Part shown: positions 1-8,900 of the stretch, piece after piece | Layout of the letters: each line of letters begins with the position of its first letter | Position numbering within the stretch: position 1 is the stretch's first letter | Source: JBJXFK01 sp046155505 | GTDB lineage: Bacteria > Planctomycetota > Phycisphaerae > UBA1845 > Fen-1342 | Direction: 5' to 3' | DNA length: 29,840 bases | NCBI GenBank assembly: GCA_046155505.1 | Contig: JBJXFK010000222.1 | Location: forward strand, 1 to 29,840 | Position numbers and translations under genes: made by a program | The notes under the pieces: model-generated | The model's database searches: none | What the model saw: only the letters and a program-made list of their open reading frames with translations | What the model was told of the DNA's origin: nothing

Positions 1-860
1 GCATAGAGCGCCCCGGCGATCCCCGCGAAAAACGCCGCGATCACGAACGCACGCACTTTGTACTTCGTGGTGTTGACGCCCATCGCCTCGGCGGCGATCT
101 CATCTTCGCGGATCGAAAGCAGCGCGCGGCCATAGGTCGATTGTTTGATGCGATAGGCGACCAGCACCGTCAATCCGGCGAAGAAAAACACCCAGAAAAT
201 CGACGTGTAAAATGGCACGCCGGTCATGCCCAGCGATTGTCCCATCGCCCCGGCGAGCTGCCAGACCGGCGTTTCTTTGATCTCTTTGATGCGCGTCACT
301 TGCTCGCCGGAATTTTGGAAGATGACACGCACGATCTCGCCGAAGCCGAGCGTGACGATGGCCAGATAGTCGCCGCGCAGCCGTAGCGACGGCAAGCCGA
401 CGAGGTAACCCGCGACCGCCGCGACGATGCCGCCGACCAAACACCCGGCGACAAATAGCAGGTCGCCGCCCGCGATAAGCGGCCCCGTGAAATCAGCCGG
501 GTTGTCGCCGAAGCTGAGAAAACCGCCGTGAAATTGCTTGTCGCCCCAGAACAAAACGGTGCCATAGAACGTGATGGCGGCGGCGACATATCCGCCGGTG
601 AGCATGAAGCCGGCGTGGCCGATCGAAAATTGGCCGGTAAAGCCGTTGACGATATTGAGCGAAACGGCGAGCACGACCGCGATGCCGATGTCGATCAGAA
701 TCTTCGCGTAATACGGCCCGTTGTCGCCGGCGAGCGGGCGAAAATAGCGATGCAGCAACAGGATCATCACGACGTAGAGCGCGGGCATGACGATGCTCCG
801 CACCATCGCCGCGAGAAGCGAAGGCCTGTGCTGCCGAGTTTGCTGCGTAATCGCGTCCAT
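1..860 (-). CDS. livM: Branched-chain amino-acid ABC transporter permease LivM (C-terminus cut by window edge)
   Basis: This is one of the two membrane permeases of a LIV-type (branched-chain amino acid or related) ABC importer in the inner membrane. About 286 residues are visible. It reads from an ATG at 860 (MDAITQQTRQH...) with GAAGG six bases upstream as ribosome binding site. After a first hydrophobic segment comes the family hallmark NIVNGFTGQFSIGHAGFML, then GGYVAA, further on LPSLRLRGDYLAIVTLGFGE and an EDEIAAEAMGVN stretch, which is the cytoplasmic loop that docks on the ATPase. The visible part ends in GIAGALYA, a conserved segment of the C-terminal half, so the last membrane helices lie outside the window. 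It follows livH on the same strand after 174 bases occupied by an inverted repeat, so the two are probably co-transcribed. The ATPases LivG/LivF and the binding protein are not in the window. Family assignment is firm; the substrate (amino acids versus urea or amides) is inferred. Confidence 0.93.
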   Translation of the reverse strand, partial: MDAITQQTRQHRPSLLAAMVRSIVMPALYVVMILLLHRYFRPLAGDNGPYYAKILIDIGIAVVLAVSLNIVNGFTGQFSIGHAGFMLTGGYVAAAITFYGTVLFWGDKQFHGGFLSFGDNPADFTGPLIAGGDLLFVAGCLVGGIVAAVAGYLVGLPSLRLRGDYLAIVTLGFGEIVRVIFQNSGEQVTRIKEIKETPVWQLAGAMGQSLGMTGVPFYTSIFWVFFFAGLTVLVAYRIKQSTYGRALLSIREDEIAAEAMGVNTTKYKVRAFVIAAFFAGIAGALY

Positions 861-871
861 CAGTCGCCTTC

Positions 872-1033
872 GCGATTTTGGATTTTGGATTTTGGATTTT
901 GGATTGCGGCGTCCGCACCCCGAACTTGCAAAATAACCACGCCGATCTGCCCAGGCGCAGAGAACCGCCGAGCACCAATCGAGCCGATGATGGTGACGCA
1001 ATCCAAAATCCAAAATCCAAAATCCAAAATCGC
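872..1033. repeat. Inverted repeat built of 7-bp tandem units between livH and livM
   Basis: The left arm (872-908) contains four tandem copies of a 7-base unit (ATTTTGG) bracketed by GCG on both sides. The right arm (997-1033) is its exact reverse complement over 37 bases. The 88-base loop is unrelated sequence. It fills nearly all of the livH-livM spacer, so the transcript could form a long hairpin. Heptamer short tandem repeats of this style are known from cyanobacterial and planctomycete genomes (recollection, not checked). Function unknown. Confidence 0.9.
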
Positions 1034-1034
1034 C

Positions 1035-2408
1035 TCACACTTTCTCGACCGTCGCCCGGCCCAGCAGGCCGCTGGGGCGGAAGAGCAGTACCAGAATCAG
1101 AATCGAGAACACGTACACATCGCGATAGTCGGTCGAGATGTACGTCACGCCGAAGAATTCGATCAGGCCGATGAAAATGCCGCCCAGCATCGCGCCGCGG
1201 ATGTTGCCGATGCCGCCGACAACCGCCGCGACAAATGCCTTCAATCCCAAGAGCACCCACGACGTATAGGCCGGCTGATTCAGGCCGGGGTATTTCATTG
1301 CATAGAGGAATCCCGCAGCGGCGGCGAGCATCGAGCCGAGCACAAACGTAAATGAGATCACGCGATCGACGTTGATGCCCATGAGCGCCGCGGTGTTATG
1401 GTTGAACGACACGGCCCGCATCGCGCGGCCGAGCTTCGTGCGAAACACGAGCCATTCGAGCACCAGCATCAGCAGCAGGGCCGTGCCCGCGCCCATCACG
1501 TCGACCAATCGAATCGGCACCTTCGGCACAAGCACCATGCGATAGGCGTGGCCCTTCACAGCCTCGTCCGTCGGCGGAAGCACGTCTATAGGGTGCCCAG
1601 CCGGGTGCATGCCCGCGGTCGCGGTCACGCGCCGCTGCGCCCAGCCGCCGGCGGGGCTGGCGATATCGAGCCGATAGTCGCGCCCGTCGAGCACTTCAAA
1701 CGCCGCGTCGAGCTGCGCCTTGCCTCCGTCAGCCGGCATAACCGTGCCACGCGCGACGAGCGATTCGTTCAGCACGATATCGGGCATGAGGTCGGGCATG
1801 CGCTTTGGCGACGGCCCGAAGAACCACTTGAGCTGCCCGGTGTTTTGCAGCAGCAGCGAAACGCCGATGGCGGTGATGAGCACATTGAGCCGTGGGGCGT
1901 TACGCAGCGGGCGATAGGCGAATCGCTCGATCAGGAAACCGAGCAGTCCGCACGCGAGCATCGCGGCGATCAGGACCAGCGCCGCCCCGACGAATGCGAA
2001 ACCCTGAGCCTTCAACACTTGAACCGCGTAGAACAACCCGACAACGACCCACGCCCAAATTGCAACCATCGGCCATACGTCAAATTGCAAACGTCGGGCG
2101 ACGAGGGTGAACGCGCCGTCGCTTTCCACTCGCGGCGAAACCGCGCGCCACACAGCGCCGGTCAATCCCAATACGCCGACGACGCAGAGAGAGTACCACA
2201 ACCAGGTCGGCGGACCCTGAGTCTCCCCGGTCCAACCCGCGGCGGTAGCGATCGTGAGCGACATCCACGCGCCGACGACAAAAACGTCGCTATGGGCGAA
2301 GTTGATGAACTTTAAAATGCCGTAGACCATCGTGTAGCCCAGCGCGATCAGCGCGTACAGGCTTCCGACGGCGAGGCCGTTCATCAGTGTTTCGAGCAGC
2401 GTGTTCAC
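1035..2408 (-). CDS. livH: Branched-chain amino-acid ABC transporter permease LivH, enlarged by two insertions
   Basis: This is the partner permease of LivM. The N-terminus has the LivH signature (NGLAVGSLYALIALGYTMVY, then INFAH), and the C-terminal half has RAMRAVSFNHNTAALMGINV, AVVGGIGNIRGAMLGG and the typical end LLGRATVEKV. At 457 residues it is far longer than the usual roughly 290-310. Two insertions explain this. Residues about 60-140 add hydrophobic segments (WLWYSLCVVGVLG, WPMVAIWAWVVVGLFYAV). Residues about 205-300 form a polar, probably beta-rich loop (FEVLDGRDYRLDIA, TATAGMHPAGHPIDVL) where E. coli LivH has a short periplasmic loop. The start is a GTG at 2408 without a Shine-Dalgarno sequence; a possible promoter (TTGGCC, 16 bases, TACACT at 2419-2424) lies so close that the message may be nearly leaderless. 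It is the first gene of a livH-livM unit. Confidence 0.93.
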   Translation of the reverse strand: MNTLLETLMNGLAVGSLYALIALGYTMVYGILKFINFAHSDVFVVGAWMSLTIATAAGWTGETQGPPTWLWYSLCVVGVLGLTGAVWRAVSPRVESDGAFTLVARRLQFDVWPMVAIWAWVVVGLFYAVQVLKAQGFAFVGAALVLIAAMLACGLLGFLIERFAYRPLRNAPRLNVLITAIGVSLLLQNTGQLKWFFGPSPKRMPDLMPDIVLNESLVARGTVMPADGGKAQLDAAFEVLDGRDYRLDIASPAGGWAQRRVTATAGMHPAGHPIDVLPPTDEAVKGHAYRMVLVPKVPIRLVDVMGAGTALLLMLVLEWLVFRTKLGRAMRAVSFNHNTAALMGINVDRVISFTFVLGSMLAAAAGFLYAMKYPGLNQPAYTSWVLLGLKAFVAAVVGGIGNIRGAMLGGIFIGLIEFFGVTYISTDYRDVYVFSILILVLLFRPSGLLGRATVEKV

Positions 2409-2907
2409 GTGGGCCGAAAGTGTAGCGGAAGTTCACGATTGGCCAAGCGGCGGACGCGTAACGAATATCGTGTGGCGAGGAGCAAGGATCGAAATTCGTC
2501 GACGCCCGACCACGGCCTCCGGACCGATCCACTGAACACTTGCCATGGAGAGACAGGCTGCCGTCCGCTCGCGCGATTCGCACTCGCACCCGGCTAAGCG
2601 AACTTCGCGAGAGTCTGCCCACGAATTCTGCCACGGCGTGCAGCGCACGCACAAACCAAGCCCGACCCGTAAGCGCGGTTTTTGTCCGCCGTCGCGCGGA
2701 TTCATTTCTCGCGCTTCGCGCTCAATTCGGTGTCAAACGCCGCGGCCACGGATTTTCGAGAACGAGCGGCACGTCCGCGAGTTCGGACGCAGCGTGCGCT
2801 GCCCGTTGAGCGCCGCGCACTTCGACCTCGCATGCAACTGATTGGGCGTTGCGTTTTGCGATAGACTCCTGTGCGATGGTTTGCTCAATGTCTTGCGGAG
2901 GTTCATC
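2409..2907. other. Gene-free spacer between livH and the lipoprotein gene
   Basis: About 500 bases lie between two divergent genes. I see no convincing coding region. The stretch around 2656-2690 (AAACCAAGCCCGACCC and GTAAGCGCGG) resembles a dispersed intergenic sequence of planctomycetes from memory. A -10-like TAGACT at 2862-2867 precedes the lipoprotein gene by about 40 bases but has no good -35 partner. The rest shows nothing recognisable. Confidence 0.5.
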
Positions 2908-3570
2908 ATGCGTCGATGGTTTCGAGTCTCGGCGGCGACGGTTTTTGCGACTGCGCTGCTCATCGGTTGCGAGCAAAAACCGGCGGGTTCCGGCGGCGGC
3001 AATGCCACCACCGCGCGTGAGGCGGGGCACAGCGGCAAAACGCACGACCACGATCACGACCATGCCCACGACGGTCATGATCACGCCAAAAATGGCAAGT
3101 CCGACGCGGCGGCAAGCAAACCCGCGAGCGATGGCGGCGGCACCACCAGCGGCGAGGCGGAGCACGATTGCTCGGGCCACAAAGCGCCGCGCGGCGGCAC
3201 GCTCGTCCCGCTCGGCAACCACTTCGCGCATCTCGAAGTGCTGCTCGACAAAGACGCCGGGCGGCTGGATATCTACGTGCTCGACGGGCACGCCGAGCAT
3301 GCGCTGCGCTCGAAATCCGGCAAGCTGGATCTCACCGTTCGCGTGACCGAGAACGCGAGCGGGCCGGTTGCGGAGCCAAAGCCGATTTCGCTGACCGTGC
3401 CGGGCGTGGGCAGCGCGCTGAGCGGCGAGTCACCGGAGGACACCTCGCACTTTTCGTTCACGAGCGATGCGTTGAAGGGTGCGGCGAAGATCGACGCGAC
3501 GGTCGTGCGGATCGCCGTGAAAGGCGAAGAACTGAGCGCGATTCGGTTTTCGCATCCGGCGGGGAAGTAG
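2908..3570 (+). CDS. Histidine-rich lipoprotein, probably metal-binding
   Basis: This is an exported lipoprotein of 220 residues. The ATG at 2908 is preceded by GGAGG with six bases spacing, which fixes the start over an in-frame ATG upstream. The signal peptide MRRWFRVSAATVFATALLIG ends in a lipobox with Cys21 (LIGC). The mature N-terminus is low-complexity and has a His/Asp run at about residues 41-59 (HSGKTHDHDHDHAHDGHDH), a typical binder of zinc, nickel or copper. A compact domain follows, with CSGHKAPRGGTLVPLGNHFA, HLEVLLDKDAGRLDIYVLDG and HAEHALR. Similar GGT(L/V)VxLG...HxExVLD...YVLDGHAE domains are, as I recall, found in planctomycete proteins near heavy-metal efflux systems. None is visible here, so a metal-sequestering or chaperone role is inference. 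It stands alone, divergent from livH and convergent with the kinase gene. Confidence 0.85.
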   Translation: MRRWFRVSAATVFATALLIGCEQKPAGSGGGNATTAREAGHSGKTHDHDHDHAHDGHDHAKNGKSDAAASKPASDGGGTTSGEAEHDCSGHKAPRGGTLVPLGNHFAHLEVLLDKDAGRLDIYVLDGHAEHALRSKSGKLDLTVRVTENASGPVAEPKPISLTVPGVGSALSGESPEDTSHFSFTSDALKGAAKIDATVVRIAVKGEELSAIRFSHPAGK

Positions 3571-3584
3571 GGACGAGGAAATAG

Positions 3585-3640
3585 GGATCGAGGGATCGAG
3601 GGATCAAGGGATCAAGGCATGAAGGGATGAAGGGATCAAG
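3585..3640. repeat. Seven tandem copies of an 8-bp unit
   Basis: Seven consecutive octamers follow the pattern GGATCRAG: ggatcgag twice, ggatcaag twice, gcatgaag, ggatgaag, ggatcaag. They start 14 bases after the lipoprotein stop codon. Such unit-length arrays are prone to copy-number change by slippage. Non-coding. Confidence 0.9.
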
Positions 3641-3656
3641 CAGAGGCGGTCGGGCA

Positions 3657-3686
3657 AGCGATCCGAACGCGACGCGCAAGCGAGTG
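3657..3686. repeat. Dispersed 30-bp element, copy 1 (second copy at 29272-29301)
   Basis: These thirty bases recur at 29272-29301 with a single mismatch. Both copies contain CGCAAGCGAGTG and sit in spacers near gene ends. A shorter echo (GAGCGCAAGCGAGT) follows at 3691. Confidence 0.8.
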
Positions 3687-3715
3687 CCCCGAGCGCAAGC
3701 GAGTTCGTAGTTCGT

Positions 3716-3735
3716 AGGGTGGGCACTGCCCACCA
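3716..3735. repeat. Short perfect palindrome in the lipoprotein-xylB spacer
   Basis: GGTGGGCA and TGCCCACC flank a single base at about 3719-3735, giving an 8-bp-arm palindrome between the convergent lipoprotein and kinase genes. It is not followed by a T-run, so a terminator role is unproven; it may be another dispersed repeat. Confidence 0.6.
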
Positions 3736-3756
3736 TTTCGCGCGGCGCTCAAGATA

Positions 3757-3785
3757 ACCGCGGAGGGCCGCGGTGCTCCATTCGC
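3757..3785. repeat. GC-rich palindromic repeat, family member 1 (others at 5743 and 19271)
   Basis: The core ACCGCGGAGGGCCGCGGTG is self-complementary and is followed by CTCCATTCGC. The reverse complement closely matches 5743-5768 and 19271-19298, so this is a dispersed palindromic family. It lies just past the 3' end of the xylulokinase gene. Confidence 0.75.
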
Positions 3786-3806
3786 GTGCGGAAGCTCACC
3801 GGCGCG

Positions 3807-5336
3807 TTACAACGCGGCGAAGTGCGGCTTAAGTATCGGATATAGATCGCGGAACCGCGCATACGCCTGCTCATACGCGGCGCGCGTTTCCGTGCCGGGC
3901 GTTTCACGCGGCGTCATCTTTACGCACGCTCGCGTCGCCGCCGCCACGCTTTCGGACCAACCCGCGCCGACCGCCGCGAGCAGGGCTGCACCATAGGCCG
4001 CCCCGCGCTCGGTCGCAGCGGTGAACACGGGCGCTCCCAACACGTCTGCGATCATCTGCCGCCACAACTCGCTGCGTGCGCCGCCGCCGGAGACGCGCAG
4101 CTCGCCGATCGCGACGCCCGCTGATCGCATCAGCTCGACGCTGTCGCGCAGGCCGAACGTCACGCCTTCGAGCACGCTACGGCTGAGGTGCGCGTGCGTG
4201 TGTCGCGCACTCAGGCCGACAAATGCGCCGCGCGCGAGCGGGTCCGCGTGCGGCGTGCGTTCGCCGGTCAGATACGGCAAAAACGTCAGCCCGTCGCAGC
4301 CGGGCGCGACCGTCGCCGCTTCGTCGGTGATCAACTCGTACGCATCGCGACTCTGCTTCGTGGCTTCCGCGACCTGCGCCGCGCAAAGCGTATCGCGATA
4401 CCAGCGCAAGCTGCCGCCCGCCGAGAGCATGACACCCATCAGATGCCACTTGCCCGCCGCTGCGTGACAGAACGCGTGCAGGCGGCCATTCGGCTCGACT
4501 CGATACGCATCGCTCACGGCGAACACGACGCCCGACGTGCCGATCGTGACCGAGATCGGCCCTTCGTCGACGAGGCCGCAACCGATCGCGCCGGCGGCCT
4601 GATCGCCCGCGCCGGCGACGATCGGAACACCGTCAGGCAGGCCGGCGGCGCGGGCGAACTCGCCGCGTGTGCGCGCTGAAATTTCATGCGATTCGTAGAC
4701 GGTGGCCAGCCAGCCGCGCGGCACATCGAGCGCGGCACACACTTCGTCGCTCCACATGCGGCGACCGACGTCGAGCAGCGACATGCCCGACGCGTCAGAT
4801 ACGTCGGTCGCGAATTCGCCGCTGAGGCGATAGCGGATGTAATCCTTCGGCAGCAGCACACGGGCGATGCCCGACCACACGGCGGGTTCGTGCTTTCGCA
4901 CCCAGGCGAGCTTCGGCGCGGTGAAGCCGGTGAGGATCGGATTGCCGGTGAGTTCGAGTACGCGTTGCGACCCAACGCGGCGCGTGATCTCGTCGCATTC
5001 GACGGCCGTGCGCTGATCGTTCCAGAGAATCGCGGAGCGCAGCGGCTCGCCGTTCGCGTCGAGCAGGACAAGACCGTGCATCTGACCCGATAGGCCGATC
5101 GCCGCGATGCGGTCGCCGGTGATTTTCGCGTCGGCGAGCACGGCGCGGATCGCGGCGGCGGTCGCGTCGGCCCATTCGAGCGGATTTTGCTCCGACCAAA
5201 GCGGCTGCGGTGCGGAAATCGGATATTCGCGCGTCGTTTCGGCGCAGACGCTGCCGTCGCGCCTGATCAGCAGGACTTTGACGCCGCTGGTGCCGAGGTC
5301 GATGCCGAGGCAATGCGTTTCAGATGAGGCCGGCAT
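3807..5336 (-). CDS. xylB: Xylulokinase (FGGY carbohydrate kinase)
   Basis: This cytoplasmic enzyme phosphorylates D-xylulose with ATP to D-xylulose 5-phosphate for the pentose phosphate pathway. Its 509 residues match the usual length. The N-terminal FGGY domain opens with LGIDLGTSGVKVLLI (phosphate-binding turn) and carries SGQMHGLVLLD at about residues 83-93; the Met-His pair is characteristic of xylulokinases within FGGY kinases. ILWNDQRT follows. The catalytic base is Asp245 in AGAGDQAAGAIG. The C-terminal domain has TIGTSGVVFAVS, LPYLTGERTPHADPLARGAF and the adenosine-binding VSGGGARSELWRQMIADVLG. No xylose isomerase or sugar transporter is adjacent, so the pathway context is missing. 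The ATG at 5336 has only a weak GGGA-type ribosome binding site about ten bases upstream. Another FGGY specificity cannot be excluded without alignment. Confidence 0.93.
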   Translation of the reverse strand: MPASSETHCLGIDLGTSGVKVLLIRRDGSVCAETTREYPISAPQPLWSEQNPLEWADATAAAIRAVLADAKITGDRIAAIGLSGQMHGLVLLDANGEPLRSAILWNDQRTAVECDEITRRVGSQRVLELTGNPILTGFTAPKLAWVRKHEPAVWSGIARVLLPKDYIRYRLSGEFATDVSDASGMSLLDVGRRMWSDEVCAALDVPRGWLATVYESHEISARTRGEFARAAGLPDGVPIVAGAGDQAAGAIGCGLVDEGPISVTIGTSGVVFAVSDAYRVEPNGRLHAFCHAAAGKWHLMGVMLSAGGSLRWYRDTLCAAQVAEATKQSRDAYELITDEAATVAPGCDGLTFLPYLTGERTPHADPLARGAFVGLSARHTHAHLSRSVLEGVTFGLRDSVELMRSAGVAIGELRVSGGGARSELWRQMIADVLGAPVFTAATERGAAYGAALLAAVGAGWSESVAAATRACVKMTPRETPGTETRAAYEQAYARFRDLYPILKPHFAAL

Positions 5337-5617
5337 AGGGTCTTTCCCAAGTCGTTTTGCGGTGCTAATTCACGCGATGTTGAACCCACACTATGGTACC
5401 CGCGCATCGCGGTCGTCGAGTGCAAGTTGGCCGTAGTCGAGCGGGGTGTAGCTACGGATTTTCGCACCGCGTCTTCGCCCTCCGGGCGAAAACCTCGCGC
5501 TTCCAAGATTGCCAAGATAAATTGCCACACCCGTCGCGCGAGTCGGAAACGTGCCAACCGCGACGTATGGCCGTCGCCATCGTGCGCACGATGCCGAACC
5601 GGATTGGGAGTGGCGCG

Positions 5618-5650
5618 GGTGCCATGCCGACCCTGAAGGTCGGCGTGCGG
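5618..5650. repeat. Imperfect palindrome related to the one at 5696
   Basis: CATGCCGACC, five bases, then GGTCGGCGTG gives 10-bp arms with one mismatch, preceded by GGTGC. The same arm sequence heads the palindrome at 5696-5723, so these are two copies of one element about 75 bases apart. Confidence 0.65.
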
Positions 5651-5695
5651 AACCGTGGCGATCTGGGTCATTGAACGGAACATCGGTCCATAACA

Positions 5696-5723
5696 CATGC
5701 CGACGCGAACGGCCGTCGGCATG
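5696..5723. repeat. Perfect palindrome, 10-bp arms
   Basis: CATGCCGACG and CGTCGGCATG flank an 8-base loop (5706-5713). This is the better-preserved copy of the element at 5618. Non-coding. Confidence 0.8.
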
Positions 5724-5742
5724 GCACCCAACGCCGCGCCAC

Positions 5743-5768
5743 GGAGCGCCGCGGCCCTCCGCGGTTCG
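5743..5768. repeat. GC-rich palindromic repeat, family member 2
   Basis: GGAGCGCCGCGG followed by CCCTCCGCGGT matches the reverse complement of 3757-3785 closely and resembles 19271-19298. Confidence 0.75.
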
Positions 5769-5837
5769 TCGGGGAGCAGCCGCCCTCGGCTGCTTTTTTC
5801 GACGTTTCGAGATCATCGAGCCCCAATTTCACACATC

Positions 5838-5876
5838 AGAAAACGCCGCGAGGCGAACCTGGCGGTCCGCCTCGCG
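5838..5876 (-). terminator. Probable rho-independent terminator of the giant repeat-protein gene
   Basis: On the minus strand, about 55 bases past the stop codon at 5931, CGCGAGGCG and CGCCTCGCG pair with 9-bp arms around a 12-base loop (5847-5876), followed by GCGTTTTCTG. The T-run is short (four), so efficiency is uncertain. Confidence 0.55.
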
Positions 5877-5930
5877 TCGAATTCAACTTCAACCGAGCTG
5901 CGCGGAGATTTCACTCCGAGACGTGCTCGT

Positions 5931-8900
5931 CTACTGCTTCGGACCGATCACCGCTCCGTCGCCCACCGGCACGAAGCCCGGCGGCGGCGAGCCGGTCAGC
6001 TCGAAGTAGACCTGCGCACAGAGCGCCTGTTGCAGCGCCTGCCAGATCGCGAACACCGAGCGACTCTTCGGCACGATCACCGCACAAGACGAGCTGGCTT
6101 CGTTGCCCGCGCTGTCGGTGGCCGAGACGACGATTAGATACACGCGACCGTTCTCCGAGCCGATGCGTTCGCTGCGCAGCCGCAACGTGCCCGCCGCGAC
6201 GTTTTTGGCATCGGGCGAGTGAATGCCCGGATTGGTCGGCTCTTCATCGTCTTCGTCGCTGAAGACCGTGATCGTCGCCGGCAGGCCGCTGTCGCATTGA
6301 TCGCGAACGCTCACGCACAGGCCGACGTTCACCAGATCGTGATTCGGCGGCCAGAGCAGCGTCGTCGCCAGCGAGCAGTGAATCCGCGGCGGCTGCATGT
6401 CCTCGACCGTGACCGTCTGCTGACAAGTGCTGCTGTTGCCGCACTCATCGGTCGCGGTCCAGGTGACGATCGTGTCGCCGATCGGGTAGACATGCGGTCC
6501 GTTGTGACAGACGGTCACCGCGCCGCACGTATCGCCGGTGACGGGATAGCCGAGCCGCACGCCGCGCGCGCTGCACTGATGCGGCCGCGTCTGCACGGTG
6601 ACGTTTGGCGGACAGGTGATCGACGGTGCGAGCGTGTCGGTCACCTGAACCGTCGCGATGCGTGAGGTCGAGTTGCCGCAGCTATCGACCGCCGTCCACG
6701 TCACCGTGGCGCTGCCGGTCATGCCGCAACCCTCGCAAAGACCTTCGTAATCGTTGGTAATGGTCACACTGCCGCAATCGTCGGTCGCTTGCGGAGCGGC
6801 GAGCCACGCGGCGATCTGCACCAGGTTGCCCATGCCGTCGCATTCGACCGTCAGATTGGCCGGCGCGACGGTGAACGTCGGCCCGGTGTTATCGACGACC
6901 GTGATCGTCTGCACCAGCGAGATCGTATTTCCGCAGCCGTCAGTCGCCGTCCATGTGCGACTAATGACATGTGAAACGGGGCAGGTGCCCGCGTTGCTGA
7001 CATCGCTGAATGCAACCGCGGGCGTCGCATCGCAGTTGTCGCTCGCCGTCGCCTGTCCGGTATTCGTCGGGCTGGTCGATGCGCCACACGCGACACTCAC
7101 CGAAGCCGGAATCGTCAGCAGCGGGGCGGTCGCATCGGTCAGCGTGATGGTCTGCACCCCGCTCGCCGCGTTGCCGCAAGCATCCGTCGCCGTCCACGTA
7201 CGGCTGATGATGACCGAACTGGCACAGGTGCCGGGCACGGTCGTGTCGCTGTAACTGACGGTCGGAGAAGCATCGCAAGCGTCGGTCGCCGTTGCCGTGC
7301 CCGTCGCGGTCGGCTCGGTCGAGTCGCCGCATTCCAGTGTCTGATTCGCCGGAAGCGTCAGCGTCGGCGCGGTCAGATCGGTGACGGTGATGAGTTGCGC
7401 CTGCGACGAGGTGTTATTGCACGCGTCGGTAGCGGTCCATGTACGAGTGATGACACGTGAGGTGCCGCATGTGCCCGGCGTCTCGGCGTCGGCGAAAGTC
7501 ACACTCGGTGCGGGGTCGCAGCCATCGCTGGCCGTGGCCACGCCCGTCGCCGCAGTGCTGGTGTCGCCGCCGCAATCGACGGTTGCATCCGTCGGCAACG
7601 TGAGAACCGGGGCACCGCCATCGACGACCGAGATCGTCTGCGTCGCACTCGATGCGTTTCCGCACGCATCGACCGAAGTCCATGTGCGAATGATGTTGGT
7701 CGTTCCGCCGCACGAGCCTGGCACGGTCGCGTCGCTGAAGCTGACCGTCACCGCGCCTTCGCAGGCGTCGTTCGCGGTCGCCGAGCCAGTGACATCGGGC
7801 GATGTCGGCTCGCCGCACTCGACCGTCGCGCCCGCGGGCACGCTGATCGACGGCGGCTGCGTATCGACGATGTTTATCGTCTGCGTGCCGCTGCTGCTGT
7901 TGCCGCACTCATCGACCGCCGTCCAGGTGCGGGTGATCGTCGATTCCTGCGGGCAGTCGCCCGGCGTGGTCACGTCGCTGTAGTTCACCGTCGCCGTGCT
8001 GCACGTCTCGACGGCGGTTGCGCTACCGGTATCCAGCGGATTGGTCGAGCCGCCGCATTCGACGGTTGCCGCCGCCGGCAGTGTCAGCGCCGGCGCGGTC
8101 GAGTCCTGCACGGTGATCGTCTGCACGCCGCTGACCGAATTTCCGCACGCGTCCGACGCGGTCCACGTGCGCGTAATCACTGCTGATCCGCCGCACGCCC
8201 CCGGCGTCACGGCATCGCTGAACGAAATCGCGGGCGAGAGATCGCACGCATCGCCGGCCGTCGCCTCGCCCGTCGCCGACGGGTCGGTGGCATCGCCGCA
8301 CTCGACGGTCGCAGCGGCAGGCAGGTTGAGAGTCGGGGCGACGCTGTCCTGAATGAATACGTCTTGCGTCTGGCTCGTCGTATTGCCGCACGCATCGGTC
8401 GCCGTCCACGTGCGAATGATCTGGAGTGATCCGCTGCAACTGCCGGTCAGGATGATGTCGGCGTACGCAACGACCGGTGCCGTATCGCACGAGTCGATCG
8501 CTGTCGCCAGGCCTGTGCTGCCCGGCCCGCGATCCACCGTGCACTCGATCGTCGCCGTCGCCGGCAGCGTGAGCACCGGCGGGGTGTCGTCGATGACGGT
8601 GATGGACTGCGTCAGCGACACGCTGTTGCCGCAGGCGTCGGTCGCGGTCCAGGTGCGAATGATGAGCGAATCGCCGGGGCACTCGCCCGCGCCGACGTTG
8701 TCGGTGTAGGTCACGCTGGGGTTTGCGTCGCAGCCGTCAACCGCAGTGGCCGAGCCGGTGTTCGCGGGCAGCGTCGACTCGTCGCACGAGATCGTCACGT
8801 CCGCAGGCAGCGTGAGCACGGCCAAATTGTCATCGCCGACGGTGATGACTTGCACCGCGCTGACCGAGTTGTCGCAATCGTCGGTCGCCGTCCAGGTGCG

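Larger units (their letters stand above)
5337..5930. other. Gene-free spacer with palindromic repeats
   Basis: About 590 bases lie upstream of xylB and downstream of the giant repeat-protein gene. No convincing gene is present. The region contains a 7-bp-arm hairpin (TTCGCCC, TCC, GGGCGAA near 5473-5490), two related palindromes at about 5618-5650 and 5696-5723, a member of the GC-rich family at 5743-5768, and a terminator-like hairpin at 5838-5876. No promoter for xylB could be recognised. Confidence 0.6.

Noticed and set aside
872..1174. Peptides with FGFWILDFGFWI or QNPKSKIQN from the heptamer array
   Set aside because: They are translations of a repeated non-coding unit, not conserved proteins.
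1398..2315. Plus-strand open frame opposite livH
   Set aside because: It prompted a check that the livH insertions were not a frame artefact; the livH frame has the family motifs on both sides of each insertion, while this one has none.
2433..2705. Minus-strand open frame in the livH-lipoprotein spacer
   Set aside because: Low-information Arg-rich frame overlapping a dispersed repeat word; no ribosome binding site.
3585..3640. Possible CRISPR array
   Set aside because: Units of 8 bases without spacers and no cas genes.
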